This document shows, one piece after another, positions 1-11,114 of a stretch of 64,000 nucleotides of DNA (its first letter is position 1; each line of letters starts with the position of its first letter). The DNA lies in NCBI GenBank assembly GCA_030762935.1, contig CM060900.1:386036132-386100131 (forward strand). Reading direction: 5' to 3'. The translations under genes were made by a program, and so were the position numbers. The notes beneath the pieces are model-generated. The model was not told where the DNA came from. It saw nothing but the letters and a program-made list of their open reading frames with translations, and ran no database searches. The DNA is from Hymenopus coronatus (Eukaryota > Arthropoda > Insecta > Mantodea > Hymenopodidae).

Positions 1-390
1 TCTGGTGCTGGTAGTGCTAGTGCTGCTAGTGGTGGTGGTGCTGGTGCTGGTAGTGCTAGTGCTGCTAGTGGTGGTGGTTCTGGTGCTGGTAGTGCTAGTG
101 CTGCTAGTGGTGGTGGTTCTGGTGCTGGTAGTGCTAGTGCTGCTAGTGGTGGTGGTGCTGGTGCTGGTAGTGCTAGTGCTGCTAGTGGCGGTGGTGGTGC
201 TGGTGCTGGTGCTGCTGCTGTTGGTTGTGGTGCTGGTGCTGGTGGTGGTGCTGGTGGTGGTGGTGGTGGTGGGGGTGGTACTGGTGGTGGCGGTGGTGGT
301 GGTACTGGTGGTGGCGGTGGTGGTGGTTCTGGTGCTGGTAGTGCTGGTGCTGCTAGTGGTGGTGGTGATGGTGGTGATACAAGTTAGATA
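1..390 (+). repeat. 39-bp GC-rich tandem repeat, possible Gly/Ala/Ser-rich coding repeat
   Basis: Five near-identical 39-base units fill 1-195, followed by a degenerate GGT/GCT-rich stretch. Frame 1 is open from the window edge to a TAG at 385-387 and reads as a 13-residue unit, SGAGSASAASGGG, then a poly-Gly region ending GGDTS. Almost every glycine codon is GGT and every alanine GCT, as expected either for a silk-like or glycine-rich structural protein or for a simple repeat. The opposite strand in the same phase is also free of stops and would read as a Thr/Ser-rich, mucin-like repeat, so neither strand nor coding status can be settled. The long Val/Leu frame starting at position 5 is a shadow. 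The unit continues off the left edge. Confidence 0.75.
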
Positions 391-409
391 GCGGTGTGTA
401 GCAGCGTCG

Positions 410-609
410 TCGCCCTCCGTCGAGTAACGGTTACCATGTTAGCCTTCGGAAGGGAAGTAAAGCTGTTGGTCCCGTGTCGTAGATTTAGGGTATGTAAAAG
501 AAGCTCGAGCCTGAAAAGAGTCTTGTGACAAAATTAAGCTGCCTTTCACGCCCAGTATATAATGGAACGCTAAAAACCACAGGAGTTAAAGAGCGTCCAT
601 AAATAAACC
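410..609 (+). mobile_element. SINE family A copy, tRNA half internally deleted
   Basis: It shares the family A body: CCTTCGGAAGGGAAGTAAAG, GGTCCCGTGTCGTAGATTTA and the end GAGTTAAAGAGCGTCCATAA. The head GCCCTCCGT plus the A-box-like GGTTACCATG is present. The rest of the tRNA-like part, including the B box and the GGAGGACGATGG segment seen in other copies, is missing. It lies directly after the stop codon of the 39-bp repeat frame. Confidence 0.85.
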
Positions 610-2605
610 TTTTCTATTTTCGCGATGTAGCATTTGTTGTAGTATGCTGTGGATTTTCTAGTGTAATTAATTTAGCATTAGTTGTTTTATCATATTTATC
701 AAAATCCTCCCCACAAGAAAGGATCCTTAAGGGCACTTGGAAGATGACTACATATATTCTGCAATAATTACTAAGTGATTGAGTGCTGAAGCTAAGCAGA
801 TCAAGAAAACCACATTTTACACTGTAGAGGAAATAATTAAGAGATTTACTGGCTATGAACTAAGTGATTCAGTGAGTTATTAGGAAAAAATATGGCAAAT
901 GTACCCATATTTTATTTTAGTGAGAGTCGGTTTCCTAAGTTCCATGTGCTTCTATACATTTTTTGTTTGTTTTTGCAACCTTTAAATTTCGTTGAGTTGT
1001 AGCTAGTGGGAAACATGAAGCTGCTTGCAACAATGAGTAACACTGATCAGGTAGAAATATAATGATCGTGTTGAATGCCCGCGTTTACTAAAACAATTTA
1101 CAATAGAAATCGACCAATAGAGACTGATTTAAGAAAATTCTTTATTGTTTAATCAGAAGCAATTTCATGTGTGAAAGAGCAAGTTTCCTTGCTGAATGGT
1201 AACCAGTCAGGAAAAGGTATTCGTGAAAAGCCATAGTTTTTAGTTCGTTCTATCTCATCTCATTGTTATAAGTTTTAAAGGAACAATATTAAGTCGAGTG
1301 TGTGTTGAGTATGCAATGGTCTTGCCACTAATTCAGCAGCAGTAGCAGTCTGCAAATGTTATGGTGCTCTTAGCTAAGAGGCCAGAATTATTAAATAAAG
1401 AGGATAGAAACAGCCTTCTCTTAATGGAAGAGATTCACCTGAAACCTTTGTGGATTAATGGTAGAGACTTTGTTACCGAAGCAAAAAATGGAGTGAATGT
1501 ACGCATGCTACATATTTCTTGGTATATAGTTTAAACGCCCTTTGAAAACAGTTCAAACTGAAACTCTGTTTGAATTTCTGAACGGCATAATGCTAAAATT
1601 GGAAAACTTAAGACACCAATCCAATGTTGTGACATCACACAGTATCTCGATTATTAAGAAATCGGTTACGGATTTTATATTAACAACGAAGAATTTTCAA
1701 GCTCCAGTTTACTAATAAACTAATATGCTCATGTCCTTTATGAATCTGAAAATTAGGAAACGGTATTATGAATATACCCTGTATAGGAATTCATGTATCT
1801 GCTTCATGTCGATGTTAAAATGTGTTTCCTCTTACAACTAGACAAACAAAGTATTTAAGGACTCCATCCTATTATCATAAATATTTTATGCATTTATAAT
1901 AAATATAAAGAAACTGTGTTATACAACACAAATATCTTAACAAATTAGCATAGCCATTGTTACAATCAACTATATATTTACTCACTTTACATTTGAAAGA
2001 AATTTAAGGAATATATCAGCAAGTTTTGAAGATGGCTTGCTTAATAAAGATTGCATATTTGGGGGGGGGGGAACATTATAATATGTGGTAAACTGTGTAA
2101 AGGAATTTTTCTTATGCCGTGCATAATTTTGATAATTTATCCCTAATGCCTTTGTTTTGAATTTTGTGAGTCCATTAACCCAAAATAGTCTGATGGACTT
2201 ATTCCTTGTATATTTAAATATTATTTTAAATTTAGTTAACAATTAGCTATAGTGTCAATAGTAATACACTGAGTATAGTGATTGTAGCAGGAACAATCTA
2301 TTTAAATTACTAAGGTCTTGGAATACTCTGAGTTGCACAGAAAATAACCTGTTTAAGGGCAAGTATTTCAATACTAATTACAGATGAGAAGAAGGTAACT
2401 TGAATGTTTATGACATCAGATTTTCAATACAGAAGCTAGCACGTACTGAAATGTCTTCCAACCATTTTGAACCATTGGTGCATATTAGTGTAGCAAAGCC
2501 TCACATTATTTAACTTGAAGTGCATTTTGTTATTTTAGGAATGAGTGAAGGGACCACATACTTCGTATATAAGTCTGATAAGCATGTGATACAAAAATGA
2601 TAGAA

Positions 2606-2651
<46 letters not shown>

Positions 2652-3019
2652 TTCACATGGCCTTCTCTACATTTTCTGTAACAAACTATTCTTACAAAAG
2701 CTTATTGAAGATAAAAAAGGAGACACTGTCTTATTGCTTAGGCCCTTATAAGTAGAAAAGAACAAGGCTAGGTTAAATCAGCAAACAAACCTTTCAAAGG
2801 CTGGCTGCTACGCATTGAAAATTTGGTTCTCTTTGCATTGCAAGGATTAAACCAAAATAAAAAGGAATGACAAATTCTAGTTTCAGAGAAAATGTAAGTA
2901 GCTTAACCAGTAACAAGGAATACCTCGAAAATGATTAACTTTGCTAAAAATATGTGTATAACATAAATTTTAGTTTGTGTTTTAACGTGGTCTACATCTT
3001 TATGTAGTATGCTTTGTCC
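610..3019. other. No gene seen; AT-rich DNA with small simple repeats
   Basis: About 2.4 kb without a supported gene. It holds a run of ten G at about 2061-2070 and an (AT)n microsatellite at about 2609-2648. Open frames here are short and have no recognisable domain. Confidence 0.6.
2609..2648. repeat. (AT)n microsatellite
   Basis: About 20 uninterrupted AT dinucleotides are visible directly. Confidence 0.95.
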
Positions 3020-3430
3020 ATCTCTTACGGTTTACCAGTTGTGCAAAAGTCATCCAGAATGAGACTATTCACAGAGAATTCTAGGCACACATTTTATTTG
3101 TCATGTAAAATTTACGGTATTGTACCAAATTAAAATTTTGGAAAGCTTTTTCAATTCAAATGGTACTTTGAGGTTTTTGTGTAGCACTCTTGGAATGTGC
3201 TGAACTTAATATAAAAGTTGGTATTTAATCGACTTTCGTTCTTCAGTTATGATACCTACAAGGATACATAGACCTTTTTTTATAAAAAATTTATATTCTT
3301 ATACAGGGGTTCGCCGAAATATGCATTTCCGGTGAAATCTCGGTGCCGAAGTTTTGAGTGGAATACAATACCTTCGCTATCTAAATGTATATTTACATAT
3401 ATATGTGCTAGTAGAAGTAAAAATCAATTT
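3020..3430 (+). mobile_element. Foldback family, single left arm
   Basis: The end motif ACGGTTTACCAGTTGTGCAA followed by GTCATCCAGAATGA matches the mid-arm of the two-armed element at 15.8-17.7 kb. The order of later motifs also agrees: TGCTGAACTTAATATAA, GGTATTTAATCGA, GGTGAAATCTCGGT and GTGGAATACAATACCTTC. No partner arm follows, so this is a half copy. No coding capacity is seen. Confidence 0.75.
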
Positions 3431-3984
3431 TGCAGGGTACCGAAGAACTGCTTTTCAGGTACAACAAGAATTTAATTAGAAAACCAAATTCACACGAAGA
3501 AGAATAGTGTTAGGCAAATAGGAATAACAGCAGGTTTTACTCCCTAGTAGGAGTATTAATGAAGACATTCCCACATTTTGAACACTTTCAGTATTGTGTT
3601 TAAAAATCGATGTTTGAGTTATACATATTTATAAAGTATTATATAAAGTACAGTAGATACGAATATCAAGTTCATAATAAAAAATTAATTTATATAATTT
3701 ATTATACGTTATTTAATAGTATTCTCGAGGACGCTAAAAGCATTTTAATTGTCATTGATGATACTAGAATGTTAAAGAAAACTACTTTACTTTAGTGAAC
3801 CACCGAACTACTGGATTTCCCCGTTGTAGAGTTCGAACAATGCGAGGTGGGTGTAAATAAACGTTCAGTTCTTCGTGCAGTTTCCTTTTGTGCCTGTGTG
3901 CTCGAGAACCATTGGTCCACTGTGTGCTCTAGATACGATCAGAAGACTTATTTATGACATTAATCAGTTGTTTATACTGGATTA

Positions 3985-4440
3985 TATGCTTGCCGAGAAA
4001 CGTGATATGTTGTTCATTTATGCTGAATGTTGCCGACATATGAGAGCATTATTGCAGTTTTATGGCTAAAGATATTTAGATTGTCATACACCTGCACGAT
4101 CTGTCTACAAAATATAATAGCATTTAAAAGCACTGAAAGTGAGGACAAAAGATGTGTCAAAGGCGCAAAACAGCAACCGGTGAGCATAATAAATGAATAT
4201 TTTGGCAGCTGTGGCACATAATCCACATGTCATCACGAGACAGATTTAATGTGAGAGAGGTGTCAGTCAATGAAGTGTTTGGCGAATACTACATGCCAAT
4301 CAATTTCATCCTTTCAACGTGTCACTTCATAAGCAGTTTCATGGAAATGGCTTTCAAAGTCGCATACAATGCTCGCAATGGTGTCTGCGGCAACTGCAAG
4401 TTGATGAAGTGCTTCTGACGACAGTCTTATTTACAAATAG
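3985..4440 (+). pseudogene. Decayed Tc1/mariner-superfamily transposase, N-terminal half
   Basis: Short frames joined by several frameshifts and stops recall an insect Tc1-like transposase. In order: an N-terminal helix-turn-helix start (LAEKRDMLFIYAECC), the segment VLAAVAHNPHVITRQI, then VWRILHANQFHPFNVSLHK, then GNGFQSRIQCSQWCL, and finally VLFTNRASF, where the family normally has the first catalytic aspartate (FTDEA type). Here that aspartate is read as N. Homology is lost after about 4440, so the catalytic core is missing. The element cannot be active. The match was made from memory of the family, not a search. Confidence 0.6.
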
Positions 4441-5009
4441 AGCTTCCTTTATTCTATGAATGTGATGCGGGCTTGTAAGTTATGAAATAATCGGTGCTTA
4501 TTTTATCCACGGAATATTATACAGAGAGGGAGGTGAATAAATGCAAATATTTGCATCAGTGTTCAGAATAATGTGATGATTCACTGTTTGCAGTTTCTAT
4601 CCTAATTTTCTAAACCTATATTCGTGAGGAAAATTTCGACATGTTTTAGTGGCTATTACTATCTCAGACGATCGGTGACAGTTCACACGACTAACCTTCT
4701 ACTGAGCTCTGTCCTGCCGGACTACAAGCGATGCTATATGAGCAGAAAATATCAACTTCAATCTACGTAACCGTATATTTGTGTTTTCAGACATTATCTG
4801 ATTGGGCTTCACAATGTATTCAGGATTGAACTTGAAAAATATTAAACACAAAGACATTATTTATTTAAATTTGATTTTATTGAACAAATACATAACTGAA
4901 ACCAATATGAAAGCATTTGAACTTCCGTTCGCTAAACTACAAAAACAGCTACACTGCTCTTGCAGAGATGAGAAACTATAATTACACTTCAAAATTTAAA
5001 AAAGTAATC
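4441..5009. other. No gene seen
   Basis: AT-rich sequence between two transposase remnants. On the minus strand an AATAAA-like signal (TTTATT on the plus strand near 4878-4883) lies downstream of the frame ending at 5010. Confidence 0.5.
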
Positions 5010-5243
5010 TTAAAGTCGGAACTTAAAAGAACCCATGTCACAGAGTCTTTGGTACTCTGAAGTGAACTTTCGTCTTTTGGGAAGATGACGATATATAAAT
5101 TGCCGATGATAACAGTCCCTCACAGCATTGGCATAGTCCCCAGCTGTGGCGTAAATTAAATGAATATATGCTAATTCAGTATATGTAAATTGTTCATCGT
5201 GTAAAGGATAGTTTGAGACTAAATCGGTCCCTCGTTTCCTCAC
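5010..5243 (-). pseudogene. Isolated helix-turn-helix N-terminus of an insect transposase (DUF4817-like)
   Basis: A 77-codon minus-strand frame with an ATG and a stop. Residues 18-73 (FTYTELAYIHLIYATAG through RLCDMGSFKF) fit the N-terminal DNA-binding domain of insect Tc1/mariner-type transposases, the one often annotated DUF4817. Typical landmarks are present: Y-T-E-LA-IHLIY, a position usually LY here degenerate, a P-RR-F block, and RLC-GSF. The same layout is seen in the transposase at 27 kb (RAAQRLY, YPNR, YQRLRETGSF). No catalytic part follows. A poly(A)-like AATAAA lies about 130 bases downstream on the minus strand. It is most likely a 3'-truncated transposon remnant; a small captured DNA-binding protein is a less likely alternative. 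Confidence 0.55.
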
Positions 5244-6954
5244 TGTGAGTCACGTGAATCAGGTCGACTTTGTGGGAGCTGTAAACACAAGTTCTCGTGT
5301 TTGCGTGGTGTAGATATGTGAACACAGGAGGAACATAACTCAGAGCCGTTCAAAACGCGTTAGATCCTGAAATGTATTATTAATTTATGACAGTGCTAGT
5401 AGTAAGCGGAGAAATCGAGATACACTATGCGTTATATGCATTGTTGTCTACTAAACATATGATTATTTGTGCTTCTTCAACTCTGTGTAGTAAAGAGACG
5501 TATTTTTTAGGTATTAGCGGTAATATTACCACAATTATTACAAAACATTACACTACACTTAGCACAGTCCATGTGGCTCCAAACGATGAATGCACAGCCC
5601 CTTTTGCATGGATAATTGCAGCTGTTATTATGAGGACATCAGGAGATTGTTGGGTTGGTTGGTGCGGACACGCAGAACGGCCTATACGTTTAAAATAATG
5701 GACTTTCATCTATGGGATAAATTATAAAGAAGCGTTCCAAGGAATTCCGATGATCCCCAAAGACATGAGAGACCAAACAACACGAGCCTTCTGGGCGATA
5801 AACTCTGACGAACTTAAACGTGTACTGTTTTCCATTAAGAATCATTTTTCATAATTATCAATGCTAAAGGTGACCTGTTTGAAGGCAATTCTAAATATCC
5901 AATATAACTAAGTGAAAGAACTGACTTTGGTTTTCTTTAACAGATATTGTTCATAGATATCCTTCAATTAATTTCAAAGTCTATCAAAAGACAGTTGTTA
6001 AATATGGTATGAACACACACTATAAAGTGGTAAATAATGAATTATATCAATCTATTTGAAATATTAAAGTTATTATTCATATCTCCCATACACCTACACT
6101 CATCACAAAGCTATATGTGCCACAATATGTCCAGATTCAACTCAAATACCTTTTAGCTGAAGTATTTTCTTCTCTCACTACAAATGACCTTATTATTCAA
6201 GTGATCTGTTGTAGATATCTCACCCCGTATATTATGTAAGTGTTTAATATACTCACTAATAATTCTATATCTGAGCTAAAATATCTATAATATTCTATGC
6301 CATGTTCTGGAATATGTTGCAAATGTAACTACGTCCAGCTAATGCTCCTGCAACAAGTGTATACGTGATTTAGAACTGTGATTGAACAGCAACCAAAACC
6401 TACGTTTCTTGCGGTTGCCACATTCTGCACTCTCATAATTAAATGCCTTATGAAATTTAATACAAAAGGTTATCGAAAAGAACTGAATTCCTTAACCGCT
6501 CAGATAATCTCTCTAGCATATGCAGGCTGTTACGAAACCTCACCGACCGAGATGTGGATGTGGTTGTTCAGATCCAATTTGATACAAATATTTAGTTTTA
6601 ACGCCACAAACGGTACACAAATAAAACGCCTCATGATCAGACTGCATTAGGCAGTTACCCAGGAACAACGCTGCGTGTCTGGACGTTCTCAGAAGTAACG
6701 CAGGTAGCATACAGTTGCATGCTTTAGCAGTGTTTTCGTAAACTTACTGACATGCAGCACAGTTAACATTAAGGGATTCTTTGTCCTACGCAAACCCGCA
6801 AAAGAACCTATACCTTTAGATATTTGTTTATTCTTGGAACATACAATGTCACAGTAACAGAGAATGAAGGAAATTAAGGAAGTTACGGGGAAGATAATCT
6901 TACACACACACGACACTAATACCGTTTTTAACATTAGTTAGCTTGATGATGGAA

Positions 6955-6956
<2 letters not shown>

Positions 6957-7011
<55 letters not shown>
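6957..7011. repeat. (AAT)n microsatellite
   Basis: About 18 uninterrupted AAT units are visible directly. The poly-Leu minus-strand frame across it is an artefact. Confidence 0.95.
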
Positions 7012-7012
<1 letters not shown>

Positions 7013-7450
7013 GCAATAATTTATTCACCATTAGGTAATTACAATAGGCTTTGTCTACCAAGAAATGGTAGATAAAATGAAACAAAAGTAATCGATTTTG
7101 CAACGAGACAAAGAGTTTACGTTAGTATATTTATCCTGTAATATTAAATGAGACATTTTTAATTTAACAGCAAGTGCTTGGTGATTTTTCAGTAAGTTGT
7201 TGAGAGCCTACTATCAACATAGTTACAAAATTAAACACAATATGAAAAAAATATATTCGTAGAGCAAAATTTGTATTTTTCGGATTCAAGAGCAGCTTCG
7301 AAACTGTGCGTGACTTGGGAGATCTCTTGAGAAGGTAACCCACTCCTTCGACCTTTAACCTGAAAGCTAGTATAGGTATATTGATAACAAAGGACGAGAA
7401 ATCTGTTTATTTTCATGGCGCGCGCTTGGCAAATACTATCTCTTTCCCAC

Positions 7451-7502
<52 letters not shown>
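7451..7502. repeat. (CT)n microsatellite
   Basis: A nearly uninterrupted CT tract with single-base interruptions. Confidence 0.95.
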
Positions 7503-8248
7503 GAGATCTGAGCATGTGAGCAACACACACTAGCGCTTCGTGCGCTACCTAATTTCAAAATAATGTAATTTTCATTTACTTATAAAGATCTTCATCAAGT
7601 ATAAGCTATAAAACTGTTATATTCGTTCAGCGTTGCTTTGAAACAGCCTGTACAGTTATTTTTGTTCCCGCTGTAGCTGTGCTAAAGTGGCGTTGTACCT
7701 AAAGCATCTCTGCTTAGTATATGGAACCGATCACAAGAACCAAACCGAAGAAAGATTTATGATAATAATGATGAACCTGATAATGATGCTTGCTTGATGA
7801 TAATAATGAGGCGGAGCTTCAGAAGGAGAAGGAAATGAATTAGAGAAGTATAGATTACAAAGCAACCTAGCCCTCTTCATTTTTGTCAATGAAATATTCA
7901 TTTTTCTTTTCTAATTGCTATACTAATTGTCTTTATTATTCTAATTATTGGGGGGGGGGGTAAAGCGAAATATGCGGATAGCTTTAATGAAATTTGCATT
8001 AAATATATTTATAATAACGAATTATTCCTAAATTGTAATATACACATAAACTATAGGGCGTTTCTGAATCCCATTTTATTGATACAGTACACCAACGTCA
8101 GAAGATATTTTAAAAGAAGCCATGTTCTTTAATGTGCTTGTCTTGGCTACTTAATTTTATAAGCCCTCAAATATTTTAGGCCATGTTTTATATTACATAA
8201 TGTTGATAACAAAAATAATTTAATACTAACAATCGTATAAAGTAAGTA

Positions 8249-9305
8249 TGCTCAAAACTTGGCCGTCGGGCACCCGGTCCATCTCCCGGTCACGGACTTA
8301 CACTTGGCTGTCAGTCGCACGGCACGTCACCCAGTCTAACATGTGTGAACCTCAAATGAAGTCTCAAATCACATTAACAATTATCAGAACAAGCACAAAA
8401 CATACCTTAGCACAGGAGATGTTGGAAATGCCGTCCACGTCTACGGCATCTTCTGAGGAACTTTTCAATCATACACATTAACTCAGCTTCCGAAATAGCG
8501 TTAAAATTTGTCCTTATATTTTATTTTAATTATTATAATGTGTCGGGATTAGTTTAGTATACTTTATTTTTCAAGTTGTCTCATAAATAAAAATCGCTTG
8601 CCGTAAAATCAGGGGACCAAACGAGCCATAAACTCTTACTAATGATTCTATTCTTAATTTTTTTTTTGTAATAAACTGTAATGATTCATCAGTTGTATGC
8701 GCAGAATCCTGATGGAAATATCCAAACCGACATTCAATGTCCGTCTGTTCGAAACATGGTGCCAGTATATTATTTCTGCATCTATTATTCTACATCCATT
8801 TATTGCGCACCATACTCCGATTTTTTGATCATGCAAGGGGGTTTCATGAACGGAATTGGGTTTGTCTGTAACATAATATCGGTCGCGTTGTGATGAGACA
8901 TGGCCATGCAAGTGAAACCATGCTTCGTCACATAACAGCATTAATCCTGGATAAATTGTTCCATCATTAAAATTCTTCAAAATTCAGTTACACAACTTAA
9001 TCTGACTATGATGATCACGTGGTAGCGATTTCTGGACAACAGTAACCTTGTATGGTTTGAGTTTTAAAATGTTTGTTGCTTTTCATGCTGAAACTTTCGA
9101 AAGGTCAGTTTCTTGTGTACTGTATACTGTATTTTGAAGGCACTTCAAGCAAAACTAAATATTCCTGAATTTATTCACATGTTAACTGGACTAGAATAGA
9201 AGTAAGACTAACGCACGTGTGACAACAGAACGGTTATAGAAAGCGCGCGCAGGGAAATGCAGTGAAGATAACACGGGCCGTCTTCCTGGCGGCCAAGTTT
9301 TGGAA
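8249..9305 (-). mobile_element. Decayed Tc1/mariner-superfamily transposon with inverted ends
   Basis: The two ends are inverted copies: CTCAAAACTTGGCCGTCGGG on the left, and on the right strand TTCCAAAACTTGGCCGCCAGG. Each is bordered by a TA dinucleotide (8247-8248 and 9306-9307), the usual target of this superfamily. A broken transposase runs on the minus strand between them. Total length is about 1.06 kb, short for an autonomous member, and N-terminal coding sequence is not recognisable. Confidence 0.7.
8405..9070 (-). pseudogene. Broken Tc1/mariner-superfamily transposase
   Basis: Reading the minus strand from about 9070: LKLKPYKVTVVQKSLPRDHH, one stop, then LKNFNDGTIYPGLMLLCDEAWFHLHG, which contains the first catalytic aspartate in CDEAWFHL. 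HDQKIGVWCAI follows. After a frameshift comes FGYFHQDSAHTTDES, carrying the second aspartate in HQDSAHT. After another shift comes SPDFTASDFYL (third acidic position) and LKNKVY. The C-terminal end is recognisable as EAELMCMIEKFLRR and GRHFQHLL. All three acidic positions are still readable, but in different frames. Several frameshifts and stops make it a clear pseudogene. Confidence 0.75.
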
Positions 9306-9419
9306 TAACGTACGGTAGTATCAAATATATAATCGATTTTCAAAGTTTCAAAACTGAAACTAATTGTAATAAACTCAAGAAACAGTTGCATCATTTGGAT
9401 GATATTTTTCTTTCTTTCT

Positions 9420-9752
9420 CTGCTTGCCCTCCCGTCAGTGGGGTTTACAAACCACGCCTGGGATCAGACACCTGTAAAGGTGTAGAGTCCTGTTTGAGAG
9501 AAAAGCTAGGATGATTGATGATCCCGATGCCCGGTATGAACGTAAGGGAGTGAGTGATATGAAATTACGGTTAAATGGTTTACAGCAAATATGACTGTGC
9601 AGTAATTGGTGGAGTGAATGGTGGGGGAAACTTGAAAACCTGGAGAAAACCTTCCTAGAGGTTTTGTCACACAAGTCCCCCCTGGAATCGAACCCAGGCC
9701 GCCTAGATAAGATGCGAGAGGTCAAAGTATTCGGCCATGGCACCGACACATT
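9420..9752 (-). mobile_element. tRNA-headed SINE-like unit
   Basis: On the minus strand the head at about 9750-9675 reads GTGCCATGGCCGAATA, then CCTGGGTTCGATTCCAGGGG. The latter is a good Pol III B box (GGTTCGATTCC) with flanking inverted bases like a T stem. The body continues to about 9420. No second copy is seen in this window. Confidence 0.55.
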
Positions 9753-9768
9753 AAAATGATGTTGAAAT

Positions 9769-9793
9769 TAAAAAAAAAAAAAAAAAAAAAAAA
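9769..9793. repeat. poly(A) tract
   Basis: An uninterrupted run of about 25 A, directly after the tRNA-like head of the preceding minus-strand unit. It could be the tail of an older plus-strand insertion. Confidence 0.9.
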
Positions 9794-10001
9794 GAGAACT
9801 TTAAATAATGTTTTAATTTCTGCAGAAATACAAACACCACAAGATATATACCTGTATATGATTAGACATGTCTTGACTGCCCGAATCTCTACAGCAGGAT
9901 TGGGCGGGCTTCTGTCAGCCGAGGTGACAAAAGTGAAGTGTGAGCTCGTACTTATCTTCCCCGCTTCCAGATCAAGGACATAATGCTTATTGGTTTTTAA
10001 A

Positions 10002-10441
10002 CCGAGAGGGATGGCTCGGCCGATTTCGTCTGTTGCCCGCAATCATAAGTTCGATCCCCGTAGGCGACCTACCAGACCCTTGTTTTTTCAGGGTGTCCCC
10101 GGGTCGCCAGCCGAATGCTGGGTAAGTGTATTATGTCCCCCGAATCTAGGAAACACCTTTCCTGTACTCTTAATATCCTTATATCTTCATTCAGGCTTGA
10201 AGGTCCAGGCAACGGTGATCGGTGTGTGGCGGCTGAATGATGAATTGCACATTGTAAAAGGCGTCTGGCGGCGTCTTCGGGAGCACTCAGTCGGGACCCC
10301 CTTTCGGTTTCTAGCTCCTTCCGGGAGCTCGCCGGGAGACTCGGGAGCAGTGGGCAGGGCCCAGGACGACTTCGGAAACGTTCCAATTGTAAGTGAGTGG
10401 GTGAGTGGGTGAGTGAGTGAGTGAGTGAGTGAATGAGTGAT
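10002..10441 (+). mobile_element. SINE-like retroposon with (GTGA)n tail
   Basis: The unit is GC-rich relative to its surroundings. The head GGGATGGCTCGGCCG and a B-box-like AAGTTCGATCCCCGT resemble a tRNA-derived promoter. It ends in about 10 GTGA/GTGG repeats (10391-10440), a microsatellite 3' tail typical of LINE-mobilised retroposons. A 140-codon frame crosses it (9990-10412), but I regard that as chance. Confidence 0.55.
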
Positions 10442-10924
10442 AGCCCGGATTGGAGAATATGAGGAGACTTAGAGGTGACATTCTTTGTGGTAAAAGTCCT
10501 AAGGTTTAATCATTTCAAGCACATTGGCCTACTTTATAACACTTTTATTCAGATATTATTCTGATTAAAGTCAAGAATAATGGCTAGCCAGCGGTGGCGG
10601 GCACTTCACATAGTGAGACCTACATAAACCTATTGAGAGCTAATAGCGTCCAGGAGGAAGGGATGATGTGAGAATCACAGGTGGCCACAGGTCGGCGGCA
10701 GACAGGCTACAGAGACAAGCAGAAGTCCTAGTCTTCATCCCGGCATCAGGAGCCACCATACAGCCGCCAACACCTTGATATCCGGTATCGGCAATCGTCC
10801 TCGCCTGCGCGAGTACAGCGACTACTACGCCGCTCTAATGCCGAGAACTGCATTCACAAAGGACAGGCATCCGCTCGCCACCTGATGGCACTGCCACACA
10901 CCACGAGTTCAGAGGCACACCTGA

Positions 10925-11112
10925 AATATGACATGGAAATGGAATGAAAGATAAACTAGGGCTCGGAAATCCTTGAGAAGAAGATATGTCCTCGCCTAAG
11001 TGACAAGTGGGGAGCCACAAGAAGCCCCAAATCAGAACGCGATCGACGGGGATCGAAAACGTGACCTCCTGAGTGCGAGTCGCATACGTTACCGCGGCGC
11101 CATCTCGCTCAG
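10925..11112 (-). mobile_element. tRNA-headed SINE-like unit
   Basis: On the minus strand the unit starts CTGAGCGAGATGGCGCCGCG, then GTTTTCGATCCCCGTCG as a B-box-like motif, and ends near ATTCCATTTCCAT at about 10930. The GC-rich DNA further left (10560-10925) may belong to the same or another insertion. Confidence 0.5.
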
Positions 11113-11114
11113 TT

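Larger units (their letters stand above)
5250..8247. other. No gene seen; microsatellites
   Basis: About 3 kb of AT-rich DNA. It holds an (AAT)n tract at about 6957-7011, a (CT)n tract at about 7451-7502 and a run of G at about 7950-7959. A 103-codon frame at 5387-5698 and a 90-codon frame at 6378-6650 start with ATG but match nothing I recognise; I do not call them genes. Confidence 0.55.

Noticed and set aside
5..391. 128-codon Val/Leu-rich frame from an ATG
   Set aside because: It is a shifted reading of the 39-bp GGT/GCT repeat; low complexity with no membrane-protein layout.
6900..7103. Minus-strand poly-Leu protein
   Set aside because: Translation of the (AAT)n tract.
7231..7530. Minus-strand Arg/Glu repeat protein
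   Set aside because: Translation of the (CT)n microsatellite.
8248..8481. Plus-strand 77-codon frame
   Set aside because: Lies opposite the decayed transposase and includes the transposon's left inverted end.
9990..10412. 140-codon frame in GC-rich DNA
   Set aside because: Crosses a retroposon-like unit with a GTGA tail; no known domain.
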